This document shows positions 1 through 12,871 of a DNA stretch of 64,000 nucleotides, one piece after another (positions within the stretch are counted from its first letter, which is position 1; each line of letters begins with the position of its first letter). Location of the stretch: the NCBI RefSeq assembly GCF_000002985.6, contig NC_003283.11, positions 5,518,001-5,582,000 of the forward strand, written 5' to 3'. The stretch comes from Caenorhabditis elegans. Lineage: Eukaryota > Nematoda > Chromadorea > Rhabditida > Rhabditidae. Position numbers and translations under genes: made by a program. Below the pieces are notes generated by a model, which was not told the origin of the DNA, did not search any database, and saw only the letters and a program-made list of their open reading frames with translations.

Positions 1-63
1 AATCGAAAAAAATCGTATATTTAATACAAACATAAAATTTTATTTTTCCCCCTTTTTTTCCAG

Positions 64-2302
64 AAGAAATCGAAAAATCTATTCAATGGCAGTTTGTATA
101 AAAAGAAGAAAAATTACCAAATTTTTTTTGCAAAATTTTGCGCGATTTTTTTTCGAAAAATCAAATTTTTATTCGAAATCTCGGACAAACTAAAAAAAAA
201 CAAAAATTTTAGATTAAAAAAAAAATCTAAAAACGACAAATTTTGATTAAATGCAAAAGGGTGAGGCGCAAACTCTTTTGCACTAAACACAAATTTATCG
301 TGTCGAGACCCACGGCCACCGTATTCTGCATCAAACTGTAATAAGCATTATAATTCAGACCGATTGCAATGAACCTGTGAGCGTTTCATATCTGATGCAA
401 TCAATTTCCCTGCTACTTTCTGAAGATGATCATCAGAAGTTTATGAATCAAACAACAACCAGATATCAAAGTCTTGAAGGATCATCACTTGACAATTTCA
501 ATCAAAAGTATCGACTCGCATATCTCCAAAATAAGGCAATTTAACTGGCTCATGTGAAATAATAAAACAATAGATTCAATTTTCAGAATACAAATGATTT
601 GAAAACTATTGCCAACTTGAAATTGCCAGAACGGACGATACGTCAGCTATTTTTCGCGATTTGCAACAGGGAGGCGGAAAACGAAAATAATAGTGAAATT
701 CCTGAACAGTTGAGATTTTTTTTAATTTTTAAATTAAAAAAAATTAATTTTTAAAAGTATAAATTAAATACACTTTTCCAGACACCATATCGCGGAAATC
801 AAGGCGAAATTATTACGAAATGCACCAAATTCTTTATCTGCATTCGAGCAATTTCTGACAAACATTTCTGGAAGCACTGAAAGCCCTTTTGAATATCTTT
901 TGGATTTTGATAGTTTCGATTCGAATCCTGATAGATGCAGATATGAGACCGCAAGCCCTCTATGGAGACAACGAATTTTCTGTCAAATTGTTCCGATTTT
1001 CAAAAGAAAATTCGAGGAGCCTGGATCCCAGAAGCACGTTCTTGTCGAGATGCTACCACATCTTTTGACATTCGCAGTTCCATTGGATTTTCAGCAACTG
1101 AAGAAACAATTCGCTATGGTTTGTGTTCGAGAATGACATTATTACCCAAATGCGAAATTTTCCGACTTTTACGCCAAGAATACTGTAACTGGTCTCGACG
1201 CGACACATTTTTTGGTTAATACAAAGTGGCATGTGCCTTTGAAGAGTACTGTAGTTCCAAACTCTCGTTGATGCTTCTATGAAAAAACGAAGAAAACTCC
1301 GCAGTAACGAGAGTTTGAAATTACAGTACCCCTTGAAGGCGCACACATTTTTTTTCAATTTGTCGTGTCGAGACCGGGTACCGTAGTGGGCTGCAATTGC
1401 CGTTCGGCCAATTGTTTGTCGAAAAATTCGACAATTTGCCAATTTGCCGCAAATTTTTCATTTTCGGCAAATTGCCGGTTTGTCGATTTGCCGGAAATTT
1501 TCATAATTTTTTGTCGAGAAATTCGACACTTTGCCAGTTTGCCGGAAATTTTCATGATTTTTGTAGACAAATTCGTCAGTTTGCCGATTTGCCGCAAATT
1601 TTCGATTCCGGTAAATTGCCGGTTTGCCGAATTGCCGGAAAATTTTTTCAATTCTGAAACTCTGAAATTTCCAAAAAAAAATGTACAAAACCACAATTTG
1701 CCGATTTGCCGGAAATTTCAATTCCGGCAATTTTCCGATTTGCCGGAAAAAATCGTTTTCCACCCACCCCTAACCTATACATACTGCAATTCTCCTGTCC
1801 AACTAATTGAAAACTACAGTAACCCATCGAAACTTGTTTCAGTTGTTGCCAGTTCTAATTCAAACAATCGGCATGGAAGATGTCATCCCAAGCCACGTCA
1901 CACGGACTATTCCAATGTTTCTTACAATCTCTGAACCTCTTCAGCCAAAAGATCTCGGAACAGTCGTCAAATATCTGTGCTCCATTACAAGGGACAACGA
2001 CTCGAATATGGTATTTCTGTGTATTTCAACGTCCGATAATTTGATTTTTTTGTTGCTGTTCAGACCAACTTGGAGGATGCGTTGAATGGATTGAACATTT
2101 TGGCGCGACGACAGCCACCGAAGTCATTGCATTCTGAAGTGCCACTTGTGGTCACGTCAATCAACAAAATCTTGGGTCACAAAAAGAGGTTGCTTCGAAT
2201 GATGGCGGCTGATGTGAAAAACAATTGGTAATGGGTGTTTGAGTCGACCAAAATATGATAAATGTGTTTTTTGTTTTCAGGGAGATGGTTATCACCAAGT
2301 AG
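64..2302 (+). CDS. mms-19: MMS19 homolog, 3' part (start lies outside the window)
   Basis: MMS19 is the targeting subunit of the cytosolic iron-sulfur assembly complex, which delivers Fe-S clusters to DNA replication and repair enzymes. Exons read as roughly 64-91 (tentative), 359-535, 587-708, 782-1118, 1843-2010, 2064-2227 and 2281-2302, all in one continuing frame and ending in TAG. The end of the protein matches the MMS19 C-terminal HEAT-repeat region: a conserved HKKRLLRMMAADVKNNWEM stretch corresponds to the DKKRLVRKEA..EW ending of the human protein, and alpha-helical leucine-rich segments precede it. The intron after base 535 seems to be of the GC-AG class. The intron 1119-1842 is inflated by a fold-back repeat and a TTGCCG-rich repeat. 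The N-terminal half is missing only because the window starts inside the gene. The family assignment rests on the C-terminal resemblance and is fairly sure; the exon at 64-91 is not. Confidence 0.82.
1185..1386. repeat. Fold-back repeat of the GTCTCGACRCGAC / CCTTTAAAGGCGCAC family
   Basis: The left arm (GGTCTCGACGCGACA near 1191, GTGCCTTTGAAGAGTACTGTAG near 1233) is the inverted complement of the right arm (CTACAGTACC-like sequence near 1323, GGCGCACAC near 1338, TTGTCGTGTCGAGACC near 1360). The unpaired centre is short. Copies or halves of the same family recur near 2868, 14648, 21465, 39475, 62050 and 63900. It lies inside an mms-19 intron. This is a non-autonomous palindromic element typical of C. 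elegans; I saw no coding capacity. Confidence 0.7.
1390..1760. repeat. TTGCCG(A/G)-rich dispersed repeat array
   Basis: This stretch is a degenerate run of GCAAATTTGCCG, TTTGCCGGAAATTTTC and similar units spaced irregularly at about 20-60 bp. Several short open frames across it on both strands are produced by the repeat and are not genes. The same family fills introns at 13190-13440, 23110-23610 and 27160-27385. It lies inside an mms-19 intron. Confidence 0.7.
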
Positions 2303-5300
2303 ATGGACGTCGAATCAACTCAATTCCGGGTTATTAACGACAAACTAGATATACTTTTGTTTTGTCCTAAATTGTTTTTTTGTTGTTTTTTTTTTCATTT
2401 TCATTGTTCGTCGTATTTTGTATTGAATTTTGCTCGAATTCTATGAATCAGTTTTATTATTCACTACTTCTATTGCTATATAGAATATTCATTAATGTCC
2501 TAAAGATTCAAGAATTGAAACATTTTTCAGATCTTGTAGTTAAGTTATCGACTCATTTTGCAAATCTTGAGAAAGGTTTTGAGATTCAAATTGATTTTCC
2601 GGGAAAATATCGATTTTCTGACATTAAAAAAAGCGATAATTTGTGAAACCCTAGAGAGCCCAAAAATGTATTACGCATTTGTGAACATTTTTGATTTTTC
2701 CCGTTCCCGGTCTCGCCACGATTTCTTTCTAATTTAAATATCGAGGCCTGCGCCTTTAAGTATACTATACATAGTACAGTACCCCATTTCCCGTTTTTTT
2801 TTCACCAAAATAATAATTTTGTTGAAAAAAAATTCGATTTTTGCATCGAAAGTACCGACACCCGGTCTCGACACGATAATTTTTTAATTAAAAAAGTGTG
2901 CGCCTTTAAAAAAAGTAAAACTGTAGTTTAGAACTTTCGTTTATGCGAAGTTTTCACAATATTTATATATTTTTCAAATAAAAGTGTATTAATTTAATAA
3001 CGAACTGAATAATTTTAAAAAATCGTGCGGAAAACTATCAAATTTCTGCTGCAACGATAGTTTGAAACTACAGTACTCATTAAAGGCGCACTACTTTTCG
3101 AGTTTAGCAAAAATTTGTCGTGCCGAGACCCTTTACCGTATTTTTGGCGCGAAATTTCGCGTCTATGTTATATTTCATTCGTTGAAAGGACGAAAAAAAT
3201 TGGATAAAAGAATTCATTACTGGGTAATGTAAAAGGCCTATAATTTTTCGATTTATCGATATTTCGAAAAATATCCCTAAGTTTTGGAAATTTTTATTAT
3301 TCCTAGTTTTGTAGGAATTCCTAGTAAAAGTTTTCTCATGTCTTTTGTAAACATGATAAGCAAATTTTTTTTTAAATCTCGATTATTTCTGGAATAAAAA
3401 AAAAATTTCGACAACACCCTGGCGTAGACCTACTTCACATTCCTGCCAACTCAAAAAATAAACCTTAAAAATTCTCAGCTTGAACTGTATTGTTGAAAAT
3501 AAACTGATTTCCCACACAAAACATTATAATAGAATCACATAATCATGAACATGAATAAATAGGCAAAGAAAAAATATGATTGATGCCCAGCAGTACCCAG
3601 GCCGTTATTCTTTCTCACCCCACAAAATACAACAATACCGATTCGAGAACATGCGCGCGCATTGCGATGTGACCGACCGGTTCGATGTTTCCTAACACTG
3701 AGTCTTTCGCTCTCTTATAGGTTCTCGCTCTTTTTGCCATTGCGCACAAATCGATTCTTCATTTTTATTTACTGTTCTTTTCACTCTCTGCCTGGGGCTT
3801 TCTTTTATGATTAGCGGTTAGGCGAAACTCTCCACTTTTCATCACTTATTGATTGACGTTCACAACTTTTAGATAAAGATCTAGGTTACAATAAATTGTG
3901 ACTATCTTGAGAATTCTCTACCTACAGTATCCCACGTCTTTCCTAAAATCACTCTGAGCAAAGACCGGAATCCCCCCGATAGCTTCTCCCTCGTCACTCG
4001 TGATATGTAGTATTGATAGAAATACGACCTCTACTGACGCCAACTGAACCAGTTATTGACGTCAAATCATCCATGCGATGACTCATCACTCCCCGCCGAA
4101 TCAGTTGATTATCAAGCAGTAGCACTGTTGTTAGTTGGTGAGGTAGTGTTCATGAAACATTTGGTTGGATTTTAACCTAATAGGTTTTCACTTTCTGAAT
4201 TTTTTGCTTCGAATTTGTTTCATTTAAACATATCAGTTGCTAACTTGATGACCTAGTTCTCTCTTGATCCAAACTGATGTCCGATTTTTTTTCTTTTTTT
4301 TACCTGGACCGCAAATATACAGTTATCTATTATTAAGAAATTTGTCTCAAAGCAGAACAAATTTTTAAAAAAATTGTTTCTACTTTAACGGCTTATATCT
4401 CGGTTCACCTTATATTTACTGAAAAGCATTTTAAAGCTAAAATGTAGAGAAATATTTTGCACATATTTTGCCAGTTGGAAATTATTTGGTAAAACCTAAA
4501 CGAACTTATTGTGATATCCATGAGCTGTCAAAGAAAAACAACTTACAGTATTGAAAAATTCGGTGTTTTTTGGCAATTGGACACCTTTTCCAACTTTGTT
4601 TTTGAACAGCTAAAGTATACTTTTTTCGGAAAATTTTAATGAAACATACCCCTAAATCTACCAGCTTTAATTTTTAGTGTCTAGTTTTTAAATTCCCTGC
4701 CAAATCGTTTACACACATTTTTAAAAATAAAGTTTCTTACCTATTTTAATTCTAAAAATTCAAGCTTTTGAAAATTACAATATTTCAAAATTTGATCGTC
4801 TGACTCTATTTGTGCACTGTTGTTTATTTTACGAACATTTTTATCCTACGTAACTGTAGCCTACAAATAAGTTGAAAAATTTCTTAAACATTGTCTGCTG
4901 AATTTACAAATTACCGTATTTTCCCTACTCCGCTTTGGCAGCTTATATTTCGGTTCTCATTGGTTTTCTCAAGAAATTTGCAACTGACAAAGTATGTGAA
5001 AAATATTTTTATATACTTTAATAGTTCAGCATTTTTTGATAAAGCCATCGACAACCAAGATATAAACTGTTAAAGTGGAGAAATGAGGGTTCAAGACTAA
5101 TAGGGAAAATAGAACAGTTGCCTCTAGCTTTTCGGTTTTGCAGATTTTTTAAATTATTCATTTAAAGTATAAATATTGTAACATTTATAGACTTTTGTTA
5201 AAAATTGCCTTGAAAAGTTTGAAATTTGCTTGAAAACTTGAACATCTGACACTCTACTTTATTAACACCGCAACCGCCATTCATTTTTAACATAGGCCTC

Positions 5301-5753
5301 ACATCAGTTCGCAAAAGTCAAGTTCAAGTACATTTGTCCACTACCACTTTTTCATAACATATCTGTCTGTATCCATCTCTCCGTCTCTCATATCTCTCTG
5401 CTTTCCTGGTATCTAAATCGCATCTGTTTCATCTTTTATTGCATTTCGATCAAGATAAACTGGGTGAATTCGCGCAGAACTGTCCTTTTCCTTCTTCTCT
5501 GCCGCCATTTCAGTTATGCCCCTTAATTTCCAATTTTATCAGATTCTTGCGTAACACTTCCCAAAGTCTTCAAAATTTCCTTTTTCTAAAAAGTTGACAA
5601 AAAGGTTTCCTGTTGCCCATGCCATTTTTGTATTCAAAAGAGACTGTATCAGCAGTTTTGTTTTGATGGCTGCACTCTTTTGTCAACGTTGCCCTGTCTT
5701 TTGTCAAAAAATACCTCAACTTACAGAATCAAACCTATACCTATGCAAATCAA
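2303..5753. other. Intergenic spacer between mms-19 and the receptor kinase gene
   Basis: No convincing gene is visible. The first 500 bases are the probable mms-19 3' UTR and T-rich DNA. A fold-back repeat occupies 2868-3145. Bases 3590-3860 are less AT-rich, with CT-rich blocks, and bases 5270-5560 are pyrimidine-rich; both look like regulatory DNA upstream of the kinase gene. A candidate splice acceptor, CAACTTACAG, ends at 5726, 27 bases before the kinase start codon, and may be the trans-splice site. Confidence 0.6.
2868..3145. repeat. Fold-back repeat, CGGTCTCGACACGA family
   Basis: The left arm has CCCGGTCTCGACACGA near 2869 and GTGCGCCTTTAAA near 2898 followed by ACTGTAG. The right arm carries the inverse: CTACAGTACTCATTAAAGGCGCAC from 3069, then TTGTCGTGCCGAGACC near 3114. 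The arms are about 75 bp and the centre is AT-rich. It is the same family as the element at 1185. It has no open frame of its own. Confidence 0.7.
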
Positions 5754-8700
5754 ATGAAACTTCGATTTTTTGTATTAATAACCGGACTTTTTTGTATCTC
5801 GAACCAGGAATTGGTGTCGAAAGCTGAAGGATGCTTCCTGCGATGTGTTGCACAATGTGTCGCGTTTGTTGAAAAGGTGAGAAACGAATTGTTTAGGTTT
5901 CAAAATACAAACGAAACTGAATTGCACTTTTTGTGAATAAGATTTTTTAACTGTGGGGTAAAATCTGTGGAGTTTCAGCCCCAAATTACAGAAACTGTCT
6001 CAATGAAGGGTGTTGCTTTTCCGTTTTTTTTTTCAGGAAAATTGAAAGACTGAAAATTATTTACTTTTTTGCAAAAAAAAAATGTCTTAACATTTGCCAC
6101 AATTTGCCATAATCAAATCAAATATCAACAAAAATTAAGAAAAAATGATAAATTTAGCAGGGAAATGTCAAAACTAAGTCATTCATTTGAGCGGAAATTC
6201 AAAAATAATTTGGGCCTTTCGAATTTTTTCAGCAAAATTAAAAAATATATAAATACTTTAAAAAAATTAACTATTAGAAAAATACAGTTTTTGAGATTTT
6301 TTCTGTTATTTAGGGCAATATTCTCACAAAAAACGTCGGTACCAAAATTTCTACCTTCCGCCTGCCCCGTGCCTAAAAATACGCCTGAACAGATCTTCGT
6401 TTCACTACACATTTTGTTTGATTTAATTTGAAAAATCGAAATATTGCAAAGCTTGGCAATTTACAAACAATACTGTAGTTCAATTTCTGAATTCTGCAGT
6501 TATTCTTTTTTTGCAAAAGGTAGTCTGTATGTCTACAAAAACGTCTACCACCTGCAAGACACCACAAATTGATTCTAGGACAAGGAATACACGGAGTAAC
6601 TCGAGCCAAAGTAAAAATATTGACTTTGCTGAAACACTATGACGTCAGAAGTATAGCAACAAATATTCCGGACACTTTGTTTTTACTGTGGAAATTTAAA
6701 ATTCTTTGTAGCTGGGGAAATTTGTGTTGTTTTGAAAAAAATTATCTGAAACTGTTTTAAATGTTTTCAGAGCGATTCTACACAACAGTCTTTAGATGCT
6801 TGCAAACCACAATGCCAGAAACTTAATAACAAAAACTTATGTGTAAGTTTATTCATTATAATCTTCAATATTCTCCCTATATATGTATTCCATTTCAGTC
6901 AGACAATACTTGCTGGAGCACGTGTAATGGAGAATTAGTCCCTGAAAAAACACTACCAGCACCGACGAATCTGACACTGAAAGGTGTCCGTGGACTCTCG
7001 TGGAGCCCGGTGCCTGGAGCTGTTATGTATTATATCGGATATCGAACATTGAACAGTAAAACGTTTACCAGTGACGACTTTGTGGTGAGCGACAGTTTTT
7101 TTTTGGGTTTTTTTTGTTAAATTAAATTTTCAATCAGATTACGGAAAAGCAAACCGTCGATCTGAGCACTTTGACAAACATCGATCCATGCTCCGAACTC
7201 GAGGTTGCAGTTGCCGCGTTTTCAGAAGATGGAATTGGAAATGAGAGTAAAGAATTGAAGATATCAAGTCCAAAACCAACAGCCAATCCAAAATTGGATT
7301 TATTGGAATTACAATACCTTGTAAGTGATAAGTGAACTTTGTGTTCGTGGAATGGAAAGAGATAGAAAATGCAAAATCAAAAAGAGTTCACAATTAGAAA
7401 TGACGCAATCGATGATGTCCCGATGGAATTACATTTGTAATAATTGTGAAACCGAGAGAATATTGTAAAAGTGAAAAAAGGGCAAAATTCACACGTCGAG
7501 AACTCATTTAATGGATTTGGGCTAAATAATAGTCCAACATGACCAAATATCATAGAAATATCATAGACACTCTACAAAATTTTCAAAAAAAAAAGAACAG
7601 ATTTTTCAAAACTTCCAGTCAAAGTTTTGGTAAATTGCCAAAATTTATAAAAAATGTAGCCATTTTGGAAAATGTTGAGCGTTGCTGAAGATTCGAACCA
7701 ATATTATGCTCAATTATAAATATCAACTAAAAATAATTAGAATATTAAAGTCTTAGAATATAAATTTTTATTTTTCGATTTCCGAATACTTTACAATTAT
7801 GTAATTGGTTTTTGTAATGGCATTCATTCTTCAATAATTTCAGAATACCACCCTCGTCAGTGACTTCTACCAAGCCAATGCAACTGTACACGTTGAGTTC
7901 CGATATAAAACAGATCGTAAGTTGTTCTGGCCAAGTTTGGTCCGAAAAATATAGGCTTGGTTGAGAAGTTTGGGCAAATGTTTAATCTAACTCCTGCCAA
8001 AGTCCTACTAAAATTTAAAATTTCATAAAAAAATTTTTAAGTCAAAGTCTTGCCCAACTGTTGCCAAGAATTGCCAACCAGACCCGTGCAGCACATTTAC
8101 AAAATCCCAGTTTCTCATCGTTGCCTTGATGGTTTTTTTGAAAATTTATGTAGAAGTATAGAGAAATATTAGCATGTATTAAAAGTAATTATACTTCCCT
8201 TTTAAAATTTCGAAAAGTTGCTCAAAATCTGCCTCAAAGTCGCAATGCCAATTTCTGAACCAAGTTTATATTTTTTTAGCGAGAGTTGTTGAATTGAGGT
8301 CTATTATGTCATTTTTCCTGCCTATACCTTATTCCAATTTGTGTGTTTCAGCTTGGTTCCTTGGCCCGGACGATTTGGATGTTCAACCATTATTTCACCT
8401 GATCTCCTGTGTAGACCCAGATCTAAGCCAAGGAATTCCAGTTCCAGATTTTGTAAGTTTCCAGTACTTTTAGTACGGTTTTGTCCACTACGAAATGTTT
8501 AAGGATGTTCACGTGAAAAACAGTACGATCTCTACTTCAATTGGATCCGATATGATGGATCGAAAGTGTCGTTACGTGTATTATTTGCAGGTAACTTGGA
8601 TTTTTAATGGTCTCATTTAAAAATTAAACTTCTTGTTTCAGAGTGTAATGAGCAAAAAGTGCAATACAATGACAGAAATGCCATCCCCACCATCTTCAGC

Positions 8701-11700
8701 TTTACAAACAATTCAAGTTGGTAAGTTCTTCAGGGATTTAAGATTTAACATTTAAGATTTAAAATTTTAAAGTTTTAAACTTACCCTAAAAGTTTCAGAA
8801 TGCGACATTGTAAAAAATGCGCCATGTGTCAAAGTTCCCAGTTATCAACCGCCGCTTTGTGGAATGGTGGAAAATGTTGCATTTTCTGTTTTGGTAAGAT
8901 TACTACCGTCTCAACAAGTCGCCAATTAAAAAATTTTCAGTCTCGTGACCGTGAAAATCTCAATGATCCAGCTTCCAATCTGACAGTCAATGTGACATTC
9001 ATACCAGTTACCAGAAATAATGAAATGCCAACACTGTATTACATTGGAATTTTTGGAACTGCTTCTGAATATCATACAAAGGAAGAGGAAACATTTTTGG
9101 GTGTAAATATTACTCACGTTATTGGGAAAGAATCAAGCTGTACTGGGTTCGATAGTTCTGGGAATTGTTTGGTATGTGATTTTGATTTCGAAAAAAAATA
9201 TATAGCAGGTTGAATTTTTTTACTTGTTTAAAATTATAAGTTTACATAAGAAAATATAAAATGGTGCAATTATCGAAAAATCGACAATTCAAAAAGTTCC
9301 AAACTGAAATATCAAATTACATAAAAATTTTTAAAATATTCCACAAAAGTGCAAAAAACCTACACTTTTATTTAGTTGAGAATTAAGCTCCAAATCGCAG
9401 TCGACATATTAGAACGTCTAAAACAGGTTTTGAGTAATCATAAAATGTGATTCTTTTGGAAACCCTGAAATTATAATTTTAGTGATGAGATTTTGAAAAT
9501 TGTTCTCAAAATCTACTTCTTAAAATGGATTATGCCAGGAATTTGTCAAAATACATTTATAGTATGATCGAATACTATAGTGAAACCTTCCAAAAAATTG
9601 TAGAATTTTAAAAACTTTCAGTTAAAATTTTGGTAAATCGCCAAATTTTCCAAAACATTTGGCTTAACCCTCTATAATTAGATCATTGTGGTTCCATAGG
9701 CTTGTTTTTAAGTTCAAAATTATCCATTATTACAGGCGGAAAATCTGAATCGCTCTATTGTATTACAAGGTATCCATCCGAAAACCTTATACGGTCTTAC
9801 TATCTGCGCTGTAAAGGATATTCGAAACTTGACTCTACCGGATGTCACATTGGATTCAAAATCGTTCAGAGCAAAAGCTGATAGGATTATGCTTGTTGCC
9901 CATAGTAAGTTCTTTTTCAGTCTCACACACCTTGGTTGGTACAATTTGCATGTGTTCCAGCTCACCACACTTATTCACTTGTTCCTTATCAATTACTAAT
10001 CCAACCTGACGATTTATCACCCACTAACTCTAAATCTCGGGAACCACGGGAATCTGATGACTATGAAGATCATAACGAAGCAGTGAATATCACTGAAACT
10101 GAAGCAACTGGGAACCTTTCATTTGTCTACCATCGGTCATTTTGGGATAATTCAACGGACAGTTCACTCGTGAATATAACCGAAAGCTATAGAACACTAC
10201 CATTTAACCAAACATTAAACGGGACAGATTATGAAGAATACGAAGATTTCAATTCAACTACCACAACTACAACCACTACAGTTACCAACATCCCAACGGA
10301 AAGTGAAAAACATCGGTGGTATTTTTTGCATTTTTTAAAGAAAGTGTATAGACTATAGAAACTATAAAAAATATGGCACCTCACATACTAATGCCTTTTG
10401 TCCGATACATCCTGAAAACATTATTGCTATGGTACGTCATTTTCAGCGAGCAACAACCCTGTTGGAATGATTATTGGAATTGTCATTGGTTCACTGGTCG
10501 TTATCCTAGTCGCAATTGTAGTTATTTGGTTCTATTTCCGAAAGAAATCTGAAAATATGAAATTTAAATTCCAAATGGAACAAGTTGGAAAGAATAATAT
10601 GAATCGATACATAGACTTCCCAATTATGGCAGCTAAGTATGAAAAGCATTTTTATGAACTGATAACTAATTAGAGAATAATTTCAGAAACGATATTTGGG
10701 AAATCGAGCGTCGCAACTTGATTATCCACAATGACAAGAAGCTTGGCTCCGGTGCTTTTGGTGCAGTTTACCTTGGAAAATTAATTGGTAAATCGCTGGC
10801 TCACAAAGATGCGAATTCTCCACTTGGAATCAACTTGATGCGTGCTGAAAACTGTCAGGTCGCTGTGAAAATGCTTCCAGAATATGCAGATGAAATGTCC
10901 AAACATGAGTTTCTCAGAGAAATCGCTTTGATGAAAACTCTAGGCTATCATGAAAGGTAGTTGTTATTTTATTAATAAAACAAATGTTTTCATCAAGAAT
11001 TAAAATTTCCAGACTTGTCAACATGTTGGCATGTGTCACAGAATCCGAGCCACTTTGCCTGGTTGTCGAGTACTGTGACAACGGAGATTTGCTTAAGTTT
11101 TTGAGAGAAAGATGCAAGTACATGATGAAGCTTGATGATCTCGGAATCAACTATCATGATCCACCAGAAAATGAAAATTATGACACAAATATGATTGTCA
11201 CTCTGAAGCAGCTTCTGCAGTTTGCAGTTCAAATTAGCTATGGATTGGTCAGTTGACATTGTCAAACTTTTAAAAAATTAATTTTTAGGAATACCTTTCC
11301 CAAAAAGGGTTCGTCCATCGTGATGTGGCTGCGAGAAACGTTCTTGTTCACGAAGGAACTGCATGTAAAATTGGAGATTTTGGGCTTTGCCGTTATATTT
11401 ATGCTGATCAGTCCCAGTACAAGAGCAAGGTAACCTATTAGACACCATTTTAAAACTAAACTAAAATTTTGACAGGGAGGAAAACTACCACTCAAATGGA
11501 TGTCACCAGAAGCAATTCGACACTACGAGTTTTCGATTAAAAGTGACATCTGGTCATTTGGAATCCTTCTATTTGAAGTTATCACTCTCGGTGGCTCTCC
11601 GTATCCTGGAATGCCTCCAGAGGATGTTCTTCCATTCTTGGAGGGTGGTGGTAGAATTGAAAAACCAGACAATTGTCCCGAAAACTTGTAAGTTTTATAT

Positions 11701-12532
11701 ATCAGTTTGAATGTAATGAATGTTCGACGGCATTGTTTCAGCTACGATGTAATGATGCAATGTTGGAATGCGGATCCAGATGATAGGATAGAGTTTTCGG
11801 ATGTTCGAATGCAGCTCGCGACACAGTTGGAAGATATCACTGAAGACTACAGTTATCTGAAATTGGACGCCGCGAAAGATTATTATAATGTTCAATACGG
11901 CGATGAAAAGGTTGGTATTGAAATATTATTCAGAGAGATCGTTTTTAAAAATTCCTTTTTGACTCAAAAGTACAACATATGGTCTCGACACGACCGGAAT
12001 TATTTGCCAATACTGCAAAAAATGTTCTGGGTTGCTTTAAAATTAAAAATTTTTTTGACATTATTTTCTATACTAATTCAACAAATCTGTAACGTTTTGT
12101 ACCTGTAGCGACCACTATGACTGAAATCGTGGCGAGTCCCACTGGGAAAAATAGCGTGTGCCTTTAACCGACATATCACAGTTTTTCGAATGTACCATAC
12201 AGTCATTTCCACTTCTCGGTGCCAATTTCTTCCTATTTTTCTTGTTATTTTCCGCTTGAAAATCTGTTTTAGAGATTTAATTATTACATGCTCAAAATAA
12301 GAAAGAATTTATTTTGGCTTAGAGGGACTTCCTCTTTTAAAAATCTTAGTTGTGGCGAGACCAGACACCGTATTCTCCAGTAAAATAATTTCCGAAATTG
12401 TAAAATTGCGAAACTCCAAATATTCTCAATTTCCAGAAAACGGACGTCGTAATCATCCCAGATGAAATCATCAAGCCATCAAAGCTAATAATGGACGATA
12501 TCTCAGAAAAGAATCTAGTAATTGAGCAATAG
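5754..12532 (+). CDS. Receptor tyrosine kinase with Cys-rich and fibronectin III-like ectodomain
   Basis: Nineteen exons give about 1017 residues. Residues 1-25 are a signal peptide ([16 protein letters not shown]). A Cys-rich segment (about 26-95) is followed by fibronectin III-like modules, the first at about 100-185 and another at about 410-470. A Thr/Asn-rich, NxS/T-rich acidic stretch leads to one membrane helix (about 588-610). The intracellular kinase has a GSGAFG glycine loop (664-669), VAVK lysine (705), HRDVAARN catalytic loop (822-829), DFG (842-844) and a short kinase insert, so it should be active as a tyrosine kinase. Key exons: 5754-5876, 6771-6842, 6899-7084, 7138-7320, 8941-9171, 9961-10302, 10447-10636, 10687-10956, 11289-11429, 11476-11687, 12437-12532. 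The donor at 10302 was chosen because it alone fits the frame and the strong acceptor at 10446. AATAAA lies at 12711. Ligand and pathway are unknown; I believe it is C24G6.2. Confidence 0.88.
11978..12375. repeat. Inverted-repeat remnants in the last intron of the kinase gene
   Basis: GGTCTCGACACGACCGG near 11979, CGTGGCGAGTCCC near 12128 with GTGTGCCTTTAA near 12156, and GTGGCGAGACCAGACACCGTA near 12352 are parts of the palindromic family described at 1185 and its CGTGGCGAGACC relatives. The arms are diverged and no complete fold-back is evident. The unit accounts for most of this unusually long intron (11911-12436). Confidence 0.5.
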
Positions 12533-12871
12533 TGTTTTCATTTGTCATTGCTTCTTGTGATACTCAGAGTTTGTTTCGTTTTCCTTTAAGAAAAACTTTA
12601 AAAAATTTGTTTCAAACTTACATACTTTAAGTTACGTGTACCGGTTCTCACTTGAGGGGTTCTCGATTGTTTTCTCTTTTGTACATTCAATTTTTTGTGA
12701 ATAATTTTATAATAAAGAGCAATTAGTTCCTTGAAAACTTTATTAAAGTTTCAGCGCAAAATGAACAAAGAAGAGTAATAAGACCTGACAAATGAGCATA
12801 ATTGAGGAATTGAAGATCGCAAAACGTTTTTTTTTGCATTAAAATTACAGACAATTGATTGAATAAGATAC

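Noticed and set aside
1365..1934. A 189-residue open frame on the plus strand
   Set aside because: It runs through TTGCCG repeat units and then into an mms-19 exon in the wrong frame; composition is repeat-driven.
6069..6431. A 120-residue open frame in intron 1 of the kinase gene
   Set aside because: AT-rich, Lys/Asn/Phe-rich, no family motif and no splice partner in frame with the signal-peptide exon.
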